Of a stretch of 54,045 nt of DNA, positions 17,684-25,724 are shown piece after piece; the stretch's first letter is position 1; every line of letters starts with the position of its first letter. The stretch is taken from assembly GCA_944376715.1 (NCBI GenBank), contig CALWDO010000016.1:1-54045 (forward strand), in the 5' to 3' direction. Origin of the DNA: an uncultured Lachnoclostridium sp. (GTDB lineage Bacteria > Bacillota > Clostridia > Lachnospirales > Lachnospiraceae). The notes beneath the pieces are model-generated. The model had not been told where the DNA came from and made no database searches. It saw nothing but the letters and a program-made list of their open reading frames with translations. The translations under genes were made by a program, and so were the position numbers.

Positions 17684-18781
17684 ATGGCGGATATATCACC
17701 GGATTTTGAGCAGAATATGTTCATGAAAAATTTTTCTAAAACAGACGATATAGTAAAAGATATGCGGAAAATTATTGAAACTTCAAGAGATACCGCATAT
17801 AGGGCTGTAAATACTATATTGCTGCAAAGAAACTGGCTGATCGGTTATCGGATCTCAGAGGAAGTCTTTTTGGGAGAAGATCGAGCGGAGTATGGAGCGA
17901 ATATCATTTCTAAATTATCAAAAACGCTTACTTCTGAGTATGGGAAGGGATTCACAAAAACGAATTTATATAACTTTTATTCGTTTTATAGAGAGTATCC
18001 TGAAATTTTCCACTCAGTGAGTGGAAAATCTTCACCTCTTCTTTCATGGACGCATTATCGTATTTTACTTCAGGTCAATGACAAACGAGCCCGTGACTGG
18101 TACGAAAAAGAGGCTGCCAATCAGGTGTGGAGTGTGCGGACGTTACAGAGAAATATATCGTCTCAATACTATTACCGTATGTTGAAAACACAGAAAAAAG
18201 ATCTTGTTGAAAAGGAAATGAAAGAGCGGACGGCTACACGCCAACAGGATAGGCTGGAATTTATAAAAAATCCGGTTATTGCTGAATTTTTAGGTTTTTC
18301 TTCGGATACAGATTATACAGAAAGTGATCTTGAAAAAAGTATTCTTTCCAATCTGCAGAAATTTTTAATGGAGTTAGGAAAAGGTTACGCTTTTGTGGCC
18401 AGACAGCAGCATATTCATACGGAGAAGCAGGACTATTATATTGATCTTGTATTTTATAATTATATCCTTAAATGCTTTGTGCTGATCGATCTGAAAACGG
18501 AAAAGATCTCCCATCAGGATGTGGGACAGATGGATATGTATATTCGGATGTATGATGAATTAAAAAGAGGAGAAGGTGATAACCCTACAATTGGAATTGT
18601 ATTGTGTGCGGATACAGATGAGGATATTGCCCGATATTCTGTTATGCACGGGAACGAACAGTTATTTGCGTCTAAATACAAGCTTTATCTTCCGACGGAA
18701 GAGGAACTCCGGGCTGAAATTGAGACACAGAAGATGATGTTCTATTTACAGCAAGAGAAAAGCGCTGATAAAAAGCATTGA
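17684..18781 (+). CDS. DUF1016 / PDDEXK nuclease-domain protein (YhcG-like)
   Basis: A 365-residue protein of the YhcG family. An N-terminal DUF1016_N helical domain (about 20-190, with LLQRNWLIGYRISEE and FTKTNLYNFYSFYREYPEIFHSVSGKS) is followed by a PDDEXK nuclease domain (about 195-355, with DYYIDLVFYNYILKCFVLIDLKTEKI giving the D...(E/D)xK catalytic motif). The family is often near restriction or other defence genes; DNA cleavage or recombination is inferred. AGGAG sits 8 nt before ATG 17684; ATG 17678 is too close. The gene is visibly more AT-rich than its neighbours, its stop lies inside copy 2 of the 82-bp repeat, and it sits exactly between the two copies, which points to recent acquisition. 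Confidence 0.9.
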   Translation: MADISPDFEQNMFMKNFSKTDDIVKDMRKIIETSRDTAYRAVNTILLQRNWLIGYRISEEVFLGEDRAEYGANIISKLSKTLTSEYGKGFTKTNLYNFYSFYREYPEIFHSVSGKSSPLLSWTHYRILLQVNDKRARDWYEKEAANQVWSVRTLQRNISSQYYYRMLKTQKKDLVEKEMKERTATRQQDRLEFIKNPVIAEFLGFSSDTDYTESDLEKSILSNLQKFLMELGKGYAFVARQQHIHTEKQDYYIDLVFYNYILKCFVLIDLKTEKISHQDVGQMDMYIRMYDELKRGEGDNPTIGIVLCADTDEDIARYSVMHGNEQLFASKYKLYLPTEEELRAEIETQKMMFYLQQEKSADKKH

Positions 18782-18848
18782 TAAGCTTTATCGACTTATC
18801 CCCCTTTCTGTGATATGATTACGGATATACGATCATAAAACGGAAAGG
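18767..18848 (+). repeat. 82-bp direct repeat, copy 2 (promoter of the GTPase-NYN gene)
   Basis: Second copy of 17592-17673, with 80 of 82 bases identical. Its first 15 bases are the 3' end and stop codon of the DUF1016 gene. The promoter (TCGACT, 17 bp, TGA-TATGAT) is intact and its GGAAAGG end becomes the RBS of the GTPase-NYN gene. Confidence 0.95.
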
Positions 18849-18857
18849 GGTATTTCT

Positions 18858-21614
18858 ATGGGAAATACGTCTGATAATAAAAATAACAGACCGGCTGCGC
18901 AGCAGCCGGTCAACATCGGCATTCTCGCCCATGTGGACGCGGGCAAGACTACGCTCTCGGAAGCGATGCTCTACCGCAGCGGCGCGATCCGCAGCCTGGG
19001 GCGCGTGGACAACAGGGATGCGTTCCTGGATACCTATGAGTTGGAGCGGAACCGGGGAATTACGATTTTTTCCAAACAGGCAAGGCTCTGTCTGGGGGAA
19101 AAGTCGGTGACGCTTCTGGATACGCCGGGGCATGTGGATTTTTCCGCGGAGATGGAACGGACGCTGCAGGTGATCGATTACGCGGTGCTGGTGATCAGCG
19201 GAGCGGACGGCGTCCAGGGACATACCAGGACGCTCTGGAAATTGCTGAAGCGGTATCGGGTGCCCACATTTTTGTTTGTCAATAAGATGGACCAGCAGGG
19301 AACAGACAGGGGAAAGCTTCTGGAAGAACTGCGCCGGCTGCTGGATGACCGGTGCGTGGATTTTAGCGCCGGGCAGGACCGGGAGACTTTTCTGGAGAAT
19401 ATAGCGGTCTGCGGGGAAGAAGCGATGGAGAGCTACCTGGGGACCGGAGAGATCCCGCAGGACGAGATTAACCGGCTGATCTGCCGGAGAGAGCTGTTTC
19501 CATGCTGGTTTGGATCGGCGCTGAAGCTGGAAGGGGTGGATGAATTCCTCCATGGTCTGGAAATTTGTATGACTGCGCCGGAGTATGGAGAACAGTTCGG
19601 CGCCAGAGTATATAAGATCGGACGGGACGAACAGGGAAACCGTCTGACTTATCTGAAAGTGACCGGCGGAGCCCTGAAGGTAAAGGATCTCCTGAGCGGA
19701 GGCCGGGGCGAAGACGCGTGGGAAGAAAAGGTCAACCAGATCCGGCTTTATTCCGGCTCCAGATATGAGACGGCAGGCGAAGCCGCTGCCGGTACGGTCT
19801 GTGCCGTGACCGGGCTCGGCCATACTTATCCGGGAGAAGGACTGGGAGCGGAAGAAGGTTCTAACCTGCCGGTTCTGGAGCCGGTATTGTCCTGCAGCAT
19901 CCTGCTTCCCCGGGGATGCGATCCTGTACAGATGGTAGGGAAGTTAAGAACATTGGAGGAAGAAGAACCGGAACTCCATATCCGGTGGGATGAAAAACGA
20001 AGAGAGATCCAGGCGCAGCTCATGGGAGAGGTGCAGATGGATGTGCTGAAGACAATGATCCGGGAACGCTTTGACGTGTCGGTGGATTTCGGAGAAGGCA
20101 GCATTGTATATAAAGAAACCATTGCAAATACGGTGGAAGGCGTGGGCCATTTTGAGCCTTTGCGCCATTATGCGGAAGTGCATCTCCTGCTGGAACCGGG
20201 AGAGCCGGGCAGCGGCCTGCAGTTTGCTTCGGCCTGCAGCGAGGACCAGCTGAGCCGGAACTGGCAGCGCCTGATACTGACCCATCTGGAAGAGAAGACG
20301 CATGTGGGCGTGCTGACCGGATCAGAGCTTACGGATGTACGGATCACGCTGATTTCCGGAAAAGCACATCTGAAACATACAGAAGGAGGAGATTTCCGGC
20401 AGGCGACTTACCGCGCAGTCCGTCAGGGACTGATGCAGGCGCAGAATGTCCTGTTGGAGCCTTATTATGAATTCCGCCTGGAGATACCGCTGGAGAATGT
20501 GGGACGGGCCATGACGGATCTGGAAAAGATGCACGCGTCTTTTGAACAGCCGGAGACGGAAGGAGAGATGTCGGTTTTATCCGGATCCGCGCCGGTGTCC
20601 GCCATGCGGAATTATCAGCAGGAAGTCACTTCCTATACAAAAGGAAGAGGGCGTCTTTCCTGCCTGCCCGGAGGCTACGCGCCCTGCAGGGATGCGGAAG
20701 AGGTGATCCGGAGTATTGGCTATGATCCGGAGGCAGATGTGGAAAATACGCCGGACTCCGTATTCTGCTATCATGGCGCAGGTACGGTCATACCCTGGTA
20801 TGAAGTAAAAGAACATATGCATCTGGCGGATCTGACAGACAGCGGAGCAGACGGAGGGGAGACAGAGTCAGAAACGGTCCCACGCCGGAGAGAACGCGCG
20901 CCGTTTGGAACCGCGGAAGAAGAAAAAGAGCTGGAAGAGATATTCGCGCGTACCTTTGGCGCTCCCAAGCGGAGGCTTCCCGGCGCGGAAGACAGGGTCC
21001 GTGTCTATGGAGCGGAGGAGAAAGATGATTCGGGATATGTCCCGGGAAAGCGCAGATCTTCCGGGACGAAAGAAAATCCGGAAGAGTATCTTCTTGTGGA
21101 CGGCTATAACGTGATTTTTGCCTGGGACGAACTGAACGAGATGGCAAAGACCAATATAGACGGGGCCAGGGGAAAGCTCATGGACGTACTGTGCAACTAT
21201 CAGGGATTCCGAAAATGCAATCTCATACTGGTATTCGACGCGTACCGTGTGGAGGGGCATGTGGAGGAAACGGTGAAATACCACAATATTTATGTGGTTT
21301 ACACGAAAGAAGCAGAGACAGCGGACCAGTATATTGAGCGCACGGCCCATACGATCGGAAGAAAGTATCAGGTGACTGTGGCTACTTCCGACGGTCTGGA
21401 ACAGATTATTATCCGCGGTCAGGGATGCCGCACCATGTCTGCCAGAGAACTGAAAGAAGAGACAGAACGCATCAGCAGGGAGATACGGGCAGAGTATCTG
21501 GACCGTTTTCCGAACAGCGGCAATTATCTGTTTGATTATCTGCCGGAAGAGCTGGCGGAACATCTGAATGACGTGAGGCTGGGCAGAAAAAGCCTGAACG
21601 GGGAAGAGGAGTGA
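18858..21614 (+). CDS. TetM-like ribosomal GTPase fused to a YacP/Rae1-like NYN ribonuclease
   Basis: A 918-residue fusion. Residues about 17-660 are a translation-factor GTPase of the TetM/TetO (EF-G-like) group: G1 AHVDAGKTT at 24-32, G3 DTPGHVDF, G4 NKMD, then domains II-V in the usual order. After an acidic/basic low-complexity linker (about 665-740), residues about 742-905 form a NYN (YacP/Rae1-like) domain with the four acidic residues expected for such a nuclease: D748 (LLVDGYN), D794 (VFDAY), D823 (TADQY) and D845 (TSDGL). YacP/Rae1 in Bacillus cuts mRNA in the ribosomal A site, so fusion to a factor that binds there suggests ribosome-targeted mRNA cleavage or rescue; this is inference. 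The promoter and RBS are in repeat copy 2. Canonical TetM is about 640 residues and lacks the NYN part, so resistance should not be assumed. Confidence 0.9.
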   Translation: MGNTSDNKNNRPAAQQPVNIGILAHVDAGKTTLSEAMLYRSGAIRSLGRVDNRDAFLDTYELERNRGITIFSKQARLCLGEKSVTLLDTPGHVDFSAEMERTLQVIDYAVLVISGADGVQGHTRTLWKLLKRYRVPTFLFVNKMDQQGTDRGKLLEELRRLLDDRCVDFSAGQDRETFLENIAVCGEEAMESYLGTGEIPQDEINRLICRRELFPCWFGSALKLEGVDEFLHGLEICMTAPEYGEQFGARVYKIGRDEQGNRLTYLKVTGGALKVKDLLSGGRGEDAWEEKVNQIRLYSGSRYETAGEAAAGTVCAVTGLGHTYPGEGLGAEEGSNLPVLEPVLSCSILLPRGCDPVQMVGKLRTLEEEEPELHIRWDEKRREIQAQLMGEVQMDVLKTMIRERFDVSVDFGEGSIVYKETIANTVEGVGHFEPLRHYAEVHLLLEPGEPGSGLQFASACSEDQLSRNWQRLILTHLEEKTHVGVLTGSELTDVRITLISGKAHLKHTEGGDFRQATYRAVRQGLMQAQNVLLEPYYEFRLEIPLENVGRAMTDLEKMHASFEQPETEGEMSVLSGSAPVSAMRNYQQEVTSYTKGRGRLSCLPGGYAPCRDAEEVIRSIGYDPEADVENTPDSVFCYHGAGTVIPWYEVKEHMHLADLTDSGADGGETESETVPRRRERAPFGTAEEEKELEEIFARTFGAPKRRLPGAEDRVRVYGAEEKDDSGYVPGKRRSSGTKENPEEYLLVDGYNVIFAWDELNEMAKTNIDGARGKLMDVLCNYQGFRKCNLILVFDAYRVEGHVEETVKYHNIYVVYTKEAETADQYIERTAHTIGRKYQVTVATSDGLEQIIIRGQGCRTMSARELKEETERISREIRAEYLDRFPNSGNYLFDYLPEELAEHLNDVRLGRKSLNGEEE

Positions 21615-21619
21615 ACGGT

Positions 21620-22255
21620 ATGGAACGGGAAATCGATATGAAAGAAGTATCTGACGGCAGGCTGTATACTTCCAATGATCTGGTGAAGGCGGACTGCGGC
21701 GGATGTGAAGGCTGTTCGTCATGCTGCACGGGGATGGGCAGTTCCATCACACTGGATCCGCTGGATGTCTTCCGGCTGTGCGAGGCAACCGGGAAAAATT
21801 TTGAATCTTTGCTGGACCGTCAGATAGAGCTGAATATTGTGGACGGTGTGATTCTGCCGAATCTGAAGATGGAGGGAGATGGGGAACGATGCCCGTTCCT
21901 GAATCCGGAAGGACGCTGCAGTATTCATGAATACCGGCCCGGGATCTGCCGGCTGTTTCCGCTGGGCAGGATCTACGAGGACGGAGATTTCCGGTACTTT
22001 CTGCAGGTCCATGAATGTCCGAGGAAAAAGACGAAAGTCAGAGTCAGAAAATGGCTGGATACGCCGGACCTGAAACGTTACGAACAGTTTGTGCGCGACT
22101 GGCATTATTATCTGAAAGATCTGCAGAAGGAGACAGAGAAAGCCCCGGAACAGATCAGGGAGCTGAGCATGAGCGTGCTCAGACGTTTTTACATGCTTCC
22201 CTTTGACCGGAACCGGGACTTTTATGATCAGTTTTATGAACGCTTCCGCAGGTGA
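21620..22255 (+). CDS. YkgJ-family cysteine-cluster protein
   Basis: A 211-residue protein with the Zn/Fe-chelating cluster pattern of the YkgJ family: CGGCEGCSSCC near the N-terminus, then CPFLNPEGRCSIHEYRPGICRLFPLG. Cys spacing is intact. The C-terminal half is helical. GAGGAG lies 8 nt before ATG 21620. It follows the GTPase-NYN gene by 5 nt, so the two are probably co-transcribed; a role as a partner in the translation-linked process is possible but unproven. Confidence 0.85.
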   Translation: MEREIDMKEVSDGRLYTSNDLVKADCGGCEGCSSCCTGMGSSITLDPLDVFRLCEATGKNFESLLDRQIELNIVDGVILPNLKMEGDGERCPFLNPEGRCSIHEYRPGICRLFPLGRIYEDGDFRYFLQVHECPRKKTKVRVRKWLDTPDLKRYEQFVRDWHYYLKDLQKETEKAPEQIRELSMSVLRRFYMLPFDRNRDFYDQFYERFRR

Positions 22256-22260
22256 AGAGA

Positions 22261-23475
22261 TCAGTTCTTTCCTGCAAACAATTCCTCGAAACGTTTCATG
22301 GCTTCGGAGGTGTTTTCATAGGTGCCGAAAGAAGTCAGGCGGAAATAGTTCTTTCCGCTTTCTCCGAATCCCGCGCCGGGGGTGCCTACTACCTGGATAT
22401 TTTCCAGCAGGTAATCAAAGCATTCCCAGGATTCCATTCCGTTCGGGCATTCAAACCAGATATAAGGAGAGCTGATGCCGCCGAAGAAACGGATGTTCAG
22501 GCGGGTCAGCGTATCAGCGATCACTTTCGCGTTTTTCTTATAATATCCGATATTTTCCTGGCATTCACGGATGCCTTCCTCGGAGAATACGGCTTCCGCG
22601 CCTTTCTGCACAATATAGGATACGCCGTTGAACTTGGTGCTCTGACGGCGGTTCCACATGGCGTTCAGAGACATCTCCTGTCCGTTTGACGCCTGGAAGA
22701 CCAGTTCTTTCGGGACAACCGTGTAGCCGCAGCGGGTACCTGTGAATCCCGCGGTTTTGGACAGAGAGCAGAACTCGATCGCGCATTTTTTCGCGCCTTC
22801 CACCGCGTAGATACTTCTGGGCAGATCCGGCTCGGATACGAAGGCCTCGTAAGCAGAGTCGAACAGGATAACCGCCTGGTTGGCGATGGCGTAATCCACC
22901 CATTCTTTTAACTGGGCCTTGGTGTAGCATGCGCCGGTAGGATTGTTGGGCGAGCAGATATAGATGATATCCGCGTGCTGTGACGGATCCGGCATGGGGA
23001 GGAAATTATTTTCCGTAGTTCCCGCGATATAGGTGACCTGATTGCCGCACATGATATTGGAATCCACATAGACCGGATAAACCGGATCCGGAATCAGGAT
23101 CACGTTGTCATGGCCGAACAGGTCGGTGATATTTCCGGTGTCGCTTTTGGCTCCGTCGGAGATGAAAATGTCGCCCGGATCCACTTCGATGCCGTTCTTT
23201 TTATAGTAGGCGGAGATAGCATTTCTGGTTTCCGCATAACCCTGCTCCGGGCCGTATCCGTGGAAAGTCTCGGCTTTTCCCATGGCGTCCACACCCTCAT
23301 GGAGCGCTTCCAGTACTACTTTTCCCAGAGGACGGGTTACATCGCCGATTCCCAAACGGATGATGCGGGCGCCCTTTTCCGGATTCTTTTTGGCATAGGC
23401 CGCCGTGCGGTGGGCGATCTCTGAAAACAGATAGCTTTCTTTCAGGTTCAGATAATTTTCATTTAATCTTGGCAT
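22261..23475 (-). CDS. dapL: LL-diaminopimelate aminotransferase
   Basis: A 404-residue fold-type I PLP enzyme that makes LL-diaminopimelate from tetrahydrodipicolinate and glutamate for lysine and peptidoglycan. Start LNENYLNLKESYLFSEIAHR and RLGIGDVTRPL are the DapL signature; K240 in SLSKTAGFTGTRCGY is the PLP lysine and SPNNPTGA is present. Length fits the family. It is alone, convergent with the YkgJ-type gene, with its promoter at 23504-23532. Confidence 0.95.
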   Translation of the reverse strand: MPRLNENYLNLKESYLFSEIAHRTAAYAKKNPEKGARIIRLGIGDVTRPLGKVVLEALHEGVDAMGKAETFHGYGPEQGYAETRNAISAYYKKNGIEVDPGDIFISDGAKSDTGNITDLFGHDNVILIPDPVYPVYVDSNIMCGNQVTYIAGTTENNFLPMPDPSQHADIIYICSPNNPTGACYTKAQLKEWVDYAIANQAVILFDSAYEAFVSEPDLPRSIYAVEGAKKCAIEFCSLSKTAGFTGTRCGYTVVPKELVFQASNGQEMSLNAMWNRRQSTKFNGVSYIVQKGAEAVFSEEGIRECQENIGYYKKNAKVIADTLTRLNIRFFGGISSPYIWFECPNGMESWECFDYLLENIQVVGTPGAGFGESGKNYFRLTSFGTYENTSEAMKRFEELFAGKN

Positions 23476-23503
23476 ATGTTCAATCCTTTCTCAAAAGAAA
23501 TAT

Positions 23504-23532
23504 TTTATAACAATGGTCCATGGGTATTTTAA
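23504..23532 (-). promoter_or_regulatory. dapL promoter
   Basis: Minus strand: TTAAAA (23532-23527), 17 bp, TGT-TATAAA with extended -10 (-10 at 23509-23504). Confidence 0.55.
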
Positions 23533-23573
23533 CAAAGCGTCCGCACAGGTGTCAATAAAACCGCCGGAAAACC

Positions 23574-23602
23574 TTGTAATTTGAAAAAATTTTGCCTATA
23601 CT
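23574..23602 (+). promoter_or_regulatory. Promoter of the HAD hydrolase gene
   Basis: TTGTAA (23574-23579), 17-bp spacer, TATACT (23597-23602), about 40 bp before the start codon. Confidence 0.65.
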
Positions 23603-23641
23603 GAATCTGGCGGCAAATGTCGTATTTTGGAGGATGTAGGA

Positions 23642-24484
23642 ATGGAAAACAGAACAGAAAAGAATATCCGGCTGGTAGCGCTGGATTTAGATGAAACAAC
23701 GCTGCGCACAGGAGGAAATCTGTCGGAATACACCCGTCATGCTCTGGAAGAAGCAGACCGGAACGGAATACAGATCGTGGTAGCCAGCGGGAGGGCGTTT
23801 TCCGCTCTGCCGAAAGCGGTGACGGACCTTCCGTTTACAGAGTATGCCATCGCGTCCAATGGAGCCAATATCTATGAAGTAAAGACCGGAAAGCGTGTAA
23901 TGGCAAAGTTTCTGGAAAAAGAAGCCGTGATGAAGATTCTGGATATTGCCCGGGAGGAGGGGCTGCTGGTGGAAGGATTCATTGACGGAGTTCCCTATTC
24001 CCAGCAAGATTACGTGGAAGATACAGGCCGATTAAACCGGACCGGACGCAATGCTCAGTATGTGCAGAGTACCAGAAGACCGGTGGAGGATATTTTCGCT
24101 TTTCTGCGGCAGGCCGAGTGCCTGGACAGCGTGAATCTGCTGGTGGAAGAACAGGAAAGAAAACCCGCTGTCCGTAAGAGGGTGGAAGAAGAGGTGAAAG
24201 GCATCTATCTAACCACATCTGCGGACGTGCTTCTGGAGACGGCCAATAAAGACGCCGGAAAAGGGCCGGCTCTTCGGGAACTGGCAAAGATGCTGGGAAT
24301 TGACCGGGAGGAGATCGCCGCCTTCGGAAATGCCGAAAATGACATCGATATGATCCGTTTTGCCGGTACAGGAGTCGCTGTAGCGAACGCGGCAGAAGAA
24401 GTCCGGGCCGCGGCGGACGAGGTGACGGAGTCCAATGACGAAGACGGCGTGGCACGGTGGATCATGAGATATCTGGAAAAATAA
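23642..24484 (+). CDS. Cof-type HAD-IIB phosphatase
   Basis: A 280-residue haloacid-dehalogenase-type phosphatase. Motif I is LDLDETTL near residues 13-20, motif II is in IVVASGR, the C2-type cap lies between, and the C-terminal motif III/IV is KGPALRELAKMLGI...AFGNAENDIDMIRFAGTGVAVANA. The Cof family hydrolyses sugar phosphates, nucleotides or cofactors; the substrate is not predictable here. GGAGG (23629-23633) sits 8 nt before ATG 23642; the upstream TTG is inside the RBS. Confidence 0.92.
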   Translation: MENRTEKNIRLVALDLDETTLRTGGNLSEYTRHALEEADRNGIQIVVASGRAFSALPKAVTDLPFTEYAIASNGANIYEVKTGKRVMAKFLEKEAVMKILDIAREEGLLVEGFIDGVPYSQQDYVEDTGRLNRTGRNAQYVQSTRRPVEDIFAFLRQAECLDSVNLLVEEQERKPAVRKRVEEEVKGIYLTTSADVLLETANKDAGKGPALRELAKMLGIDREEIAAFGNAENDIDMIRFAGTGVAVANAAEEVRAAADEVTESNDEDGVARWIMRYLEK

Positions 24485-24528
24485 GTATTTTGTGTAGTAA
24501 TTGAATCGAAAAATACGTTTTATATGTA

Positions 24529-24570
24529 AAAATCACCATTCATGATAAAGCAGGATGGTGATTCTTTTTT
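24529..24570 (+). terminator. Intrinsic terminator after the HAD gene
   Basis: AATCACCAT pairs with ATGGTGATT and is followed by CTTTTTT. Confidence 0.9.
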
Positions 24571-24607
24571 GCTTCAAAATTACTGCTGTTGGAAAGGGGG
24601 ACATGAA

Positions 24608-25087
24608 ATGAAGAAAAAATGGATGAAAAGAGGAGCGGCGGCGCTGGCAGCGGTTGTGTGTCTGACCGGATGCGGTATACGGGGCGGACAGGAAATGGAA
24701 AATGGAAAGCAGGTATATGCGCTGTTCGAGATCGAAGATCCGATGGGACTGAGTCTGGAGATCCGGGATGTGACGCCGACGGGCCTTACCATGCAGTTTG
24801 CGAGAGAGGGAGGGAATCCTGCAGGCGAGCTTGAGTACGGAAAAGAATACTGGCTGGAACGACTGGAGGACGGACGCTGGGCGCGTCTGGAGGGAAGCAT
24901 GGTCTGGGAAGACGTTGCGCTTTTGATAGGAGAAAACGGAGGAAAGGCAGAAGAGGTAAACTGGGAAAAGTACTATGGAACACTGCCGGAAGGAAAATAC
25001 CGGTTCTGCAAGGAGGTGACGGATTACCGGGAAGCCGGAGATTATGATACTTATGTATATAAGGCGGAATTTGAGATAGGGATATGA
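24608..25087 (+). CDS. Lipoprotein with an Ig-like (BIG_20-type) fold
   Basis: A 159-residue lipoprotein. The signal peptide starts with a basic run (KKKWMKR) and ends at lipobox LTGC. The mature part has the layout of a small bacterial Ig-like domain (LSLEIRDVTPTGLTMQFARE, YGKEYWLERLEDGRWARLE, EEVNWEKYYGTLPEGKYRFCKEV). The function is unknown. AAAGGGGG sits 7 nt upstream. A run of eight T after its stop has no clear stem. Confidence 0.72.
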   Translation: MKKKWMKRGAAALAAVVCLTGCGIRGGQEMENGKQVYALFEIEDPMGLSLEIRDVTPTGLTMQFAREGGNPAGELEYGKEYWLERLEDGRWARLEGSMVWEDVALLIGENGGKAEEVNWEKYYGTLPEGKYRFCKEVTDYREAGDYDTYVYKAEFEIGI

Positions 25088-25112
25088 GACCTTTTTTTTG
25101 CCTGGTTGGCTG

Positions 25113-25141
25113 TTGAAAACGAGAAAAAGTTATGTTATAAT
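25113..25141 (+). promoter_or_regulatory. tRNA-Val promoter
   Basis: TTGAAA (25113-25118), 17 bp, TGT-TATAAT (-10 at 25136-25141): near-consensus with extended -10, 8 bp before the tRNA. Confidence 0.9.
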
Positions 25142-25149
25142 CGGCGCAT

Positions 25150-25222
25150 GGAGATATAGCTCAGCTGGGAGAGCATCTGCTTGACGTGTAGAGGGTCACA
25201 GGTTCGAGTCCTGCTATCTCCA
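25150..25222 (+). tRNA. tRNA-Val (anticodon GAC)
   Basis: A cloverleaf can be drawn: acceptor GGAGATA/TATCTCC (7 bp), D arm GCTC/GAGC, anticodon stem TCTGC/GTAGA with loop TTGACGT giving anticodon GAC, T loop TTCGAGT, discriminator A. The first T-stem pair is an A-C mismatch. The 3' CCA is not encoded. A terminator follows directly. Confidence 0.95.
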
Positions 25223-25228
25223 TGTTAT

Positions 25229-25259
25229 GAGCCCCTTGTTCAGGGGCTTTTTCTTTTTT
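25229..25259 (+). terminator. Terminator of tRNA-Val
   Basis: GAGCCCCT pairs with AGGGGCT(T), followed by TTTTCTTTTTT. Confidence 0.9.
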
Positions 25260-25297
25260 GTGTTGCATATCTTTGTTGTTAAAGAAGATAGTTTAGT

Positions 25298-25326
25298 TTG
25301 ACAATGTTTTGTTTAGGACATATAAT
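25298..25326 (+). promoter_or_regulatory. Consensus promoter of an antisense RNA
   Basis: Perfect TTGACA (25298-25303), 17 bp, perfect TATAAT (25321-25326). No open reading frame follows before the terminator at about 25435, so it drives a short RNA. Confidence 0.85.
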
Positions 25327-25332
25327 ATACTT

Positions 25333-25446
25333 AACAGGAAAGCCAGAAGATAGATGAAGCCTATCCGCTCTGGTGCAAAGTTAACAGTTACTAAAAAGCA
25401 AGCTGCCTACTCCGGCCAAGAGACAAGGCGGCTTGCTTATTTTCTA
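25333..25446 (+). ncRNA. Probable antisense antitoxin RNA (type I module)
   Basis: From the start expected for the consensus promoter, an RNA of about 110 nt would end at the strong stem AAGCAAGC(T)GCC / GGC(G)GCTTGCTT with ATTTT after it. Its 3' half is complementary to the 3' end of the hydrophobic-peptide gene on the other strand, the arrangement of txpA/RatA and bsrG/SR4-type systems. Not protein coding. Confidence 0.7.
25393..25445. terminator. Bidirectional terminator shared by toxin mRNA and antisense RNA
   Basis: AAGCAAGC-GCC arms pair on either strand; the plus strand continues ATTTT and the minus strand continues TTTTTAG. Confidence 0.8.
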
Positions 25447-25514
25447 TAATTCAGAATTGCCACAATGAGCGTTGCCACGGTCAGAATGACCATGAATTCT
25501 TCATATGTACTCAT
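25437..25514 (-). CDS. Small hydrophobic peptide, probable holin-like type I toxin
   Basis: A 25-residue peptide starting MSTYEEFMV and ending AILNYRK. A short acidic head is followed by one membrane helix (ILTVATLIVAIL) and a basic tail, which is the layout of the Hol_Tox family of putative holin-like type I toxins. AAAGGGTG precedes the ATG. Its promoter lies about 60 bp upstream and its mRNA shares the terminator with a convergent antisense RNA. It is expected to insert into the membrane when the antisense RNA is lost. A frame on the opposite strand covering this stretch is not coding. Confidence 0.75.
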   Translation of the reverse strand: MSTYEEFMVILTVATLIVAILNYRK

Positions 25515-25570
25515 ATGCTTTCACCCTTTCTACAGGATAGAACGGATGACTGCACGCCTTTCCAGCTTCC

Positions 25571-25599
25571 CTGGTAAATATATTATATTGTCAAGGTGC
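25571..25599 (-). promoter_or_regulatory. Candidate toxin promoter
   Basis: Minus strand TTTATA, 17 bp, TATAAT. A TTGACA lies directly before the -10, too close to serve as its -35. Coordinates are accurate to a few bases. Confidence 0.5.
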
Positions 25600-25696
25600 T
25601 GTGGTATAAAATCCCTATTCCGGTTTTCTCTATATAAATTTGTGCGCCCTCAAAAATCCAAGAAATGAGCTAAGGGAAAAGTCTTTAAGTTCTTAA

Positions 25697-25714
25697 AATG
25701 CCATGAATGGCGAA
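25697..25714 (-). terminator. Short hairpin after the repressor gene
   Basis: GCCAT-TC-ATGGC followed on the minus strand by ATTTT; weak. Confidence 0.35.
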
Positions 25715-25724
25715 TCATTTCAGA

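Noticed and set aside
17592-18848. Insertion sequence or transposon with the 82-bp repeats as ends
   Set aside because: The repeats are direct, contain a host-type promoter, and the gene between encodes no transposase or recombinase.
18858-21614. Plain tetracycline resistance gene (tetM/tetO)
   Set aside because: The protein is about 280 residues longer and has a C-terminal NYN nuclease domain; the family name would mislead.
25465-25668. 67-codon plus-strand frame over the toxin region
   Set aside because: It is antisense to the toxin gene and its promoter, with no RBS; the minus-strand 25-residue peptide has an RBS and a family layout.
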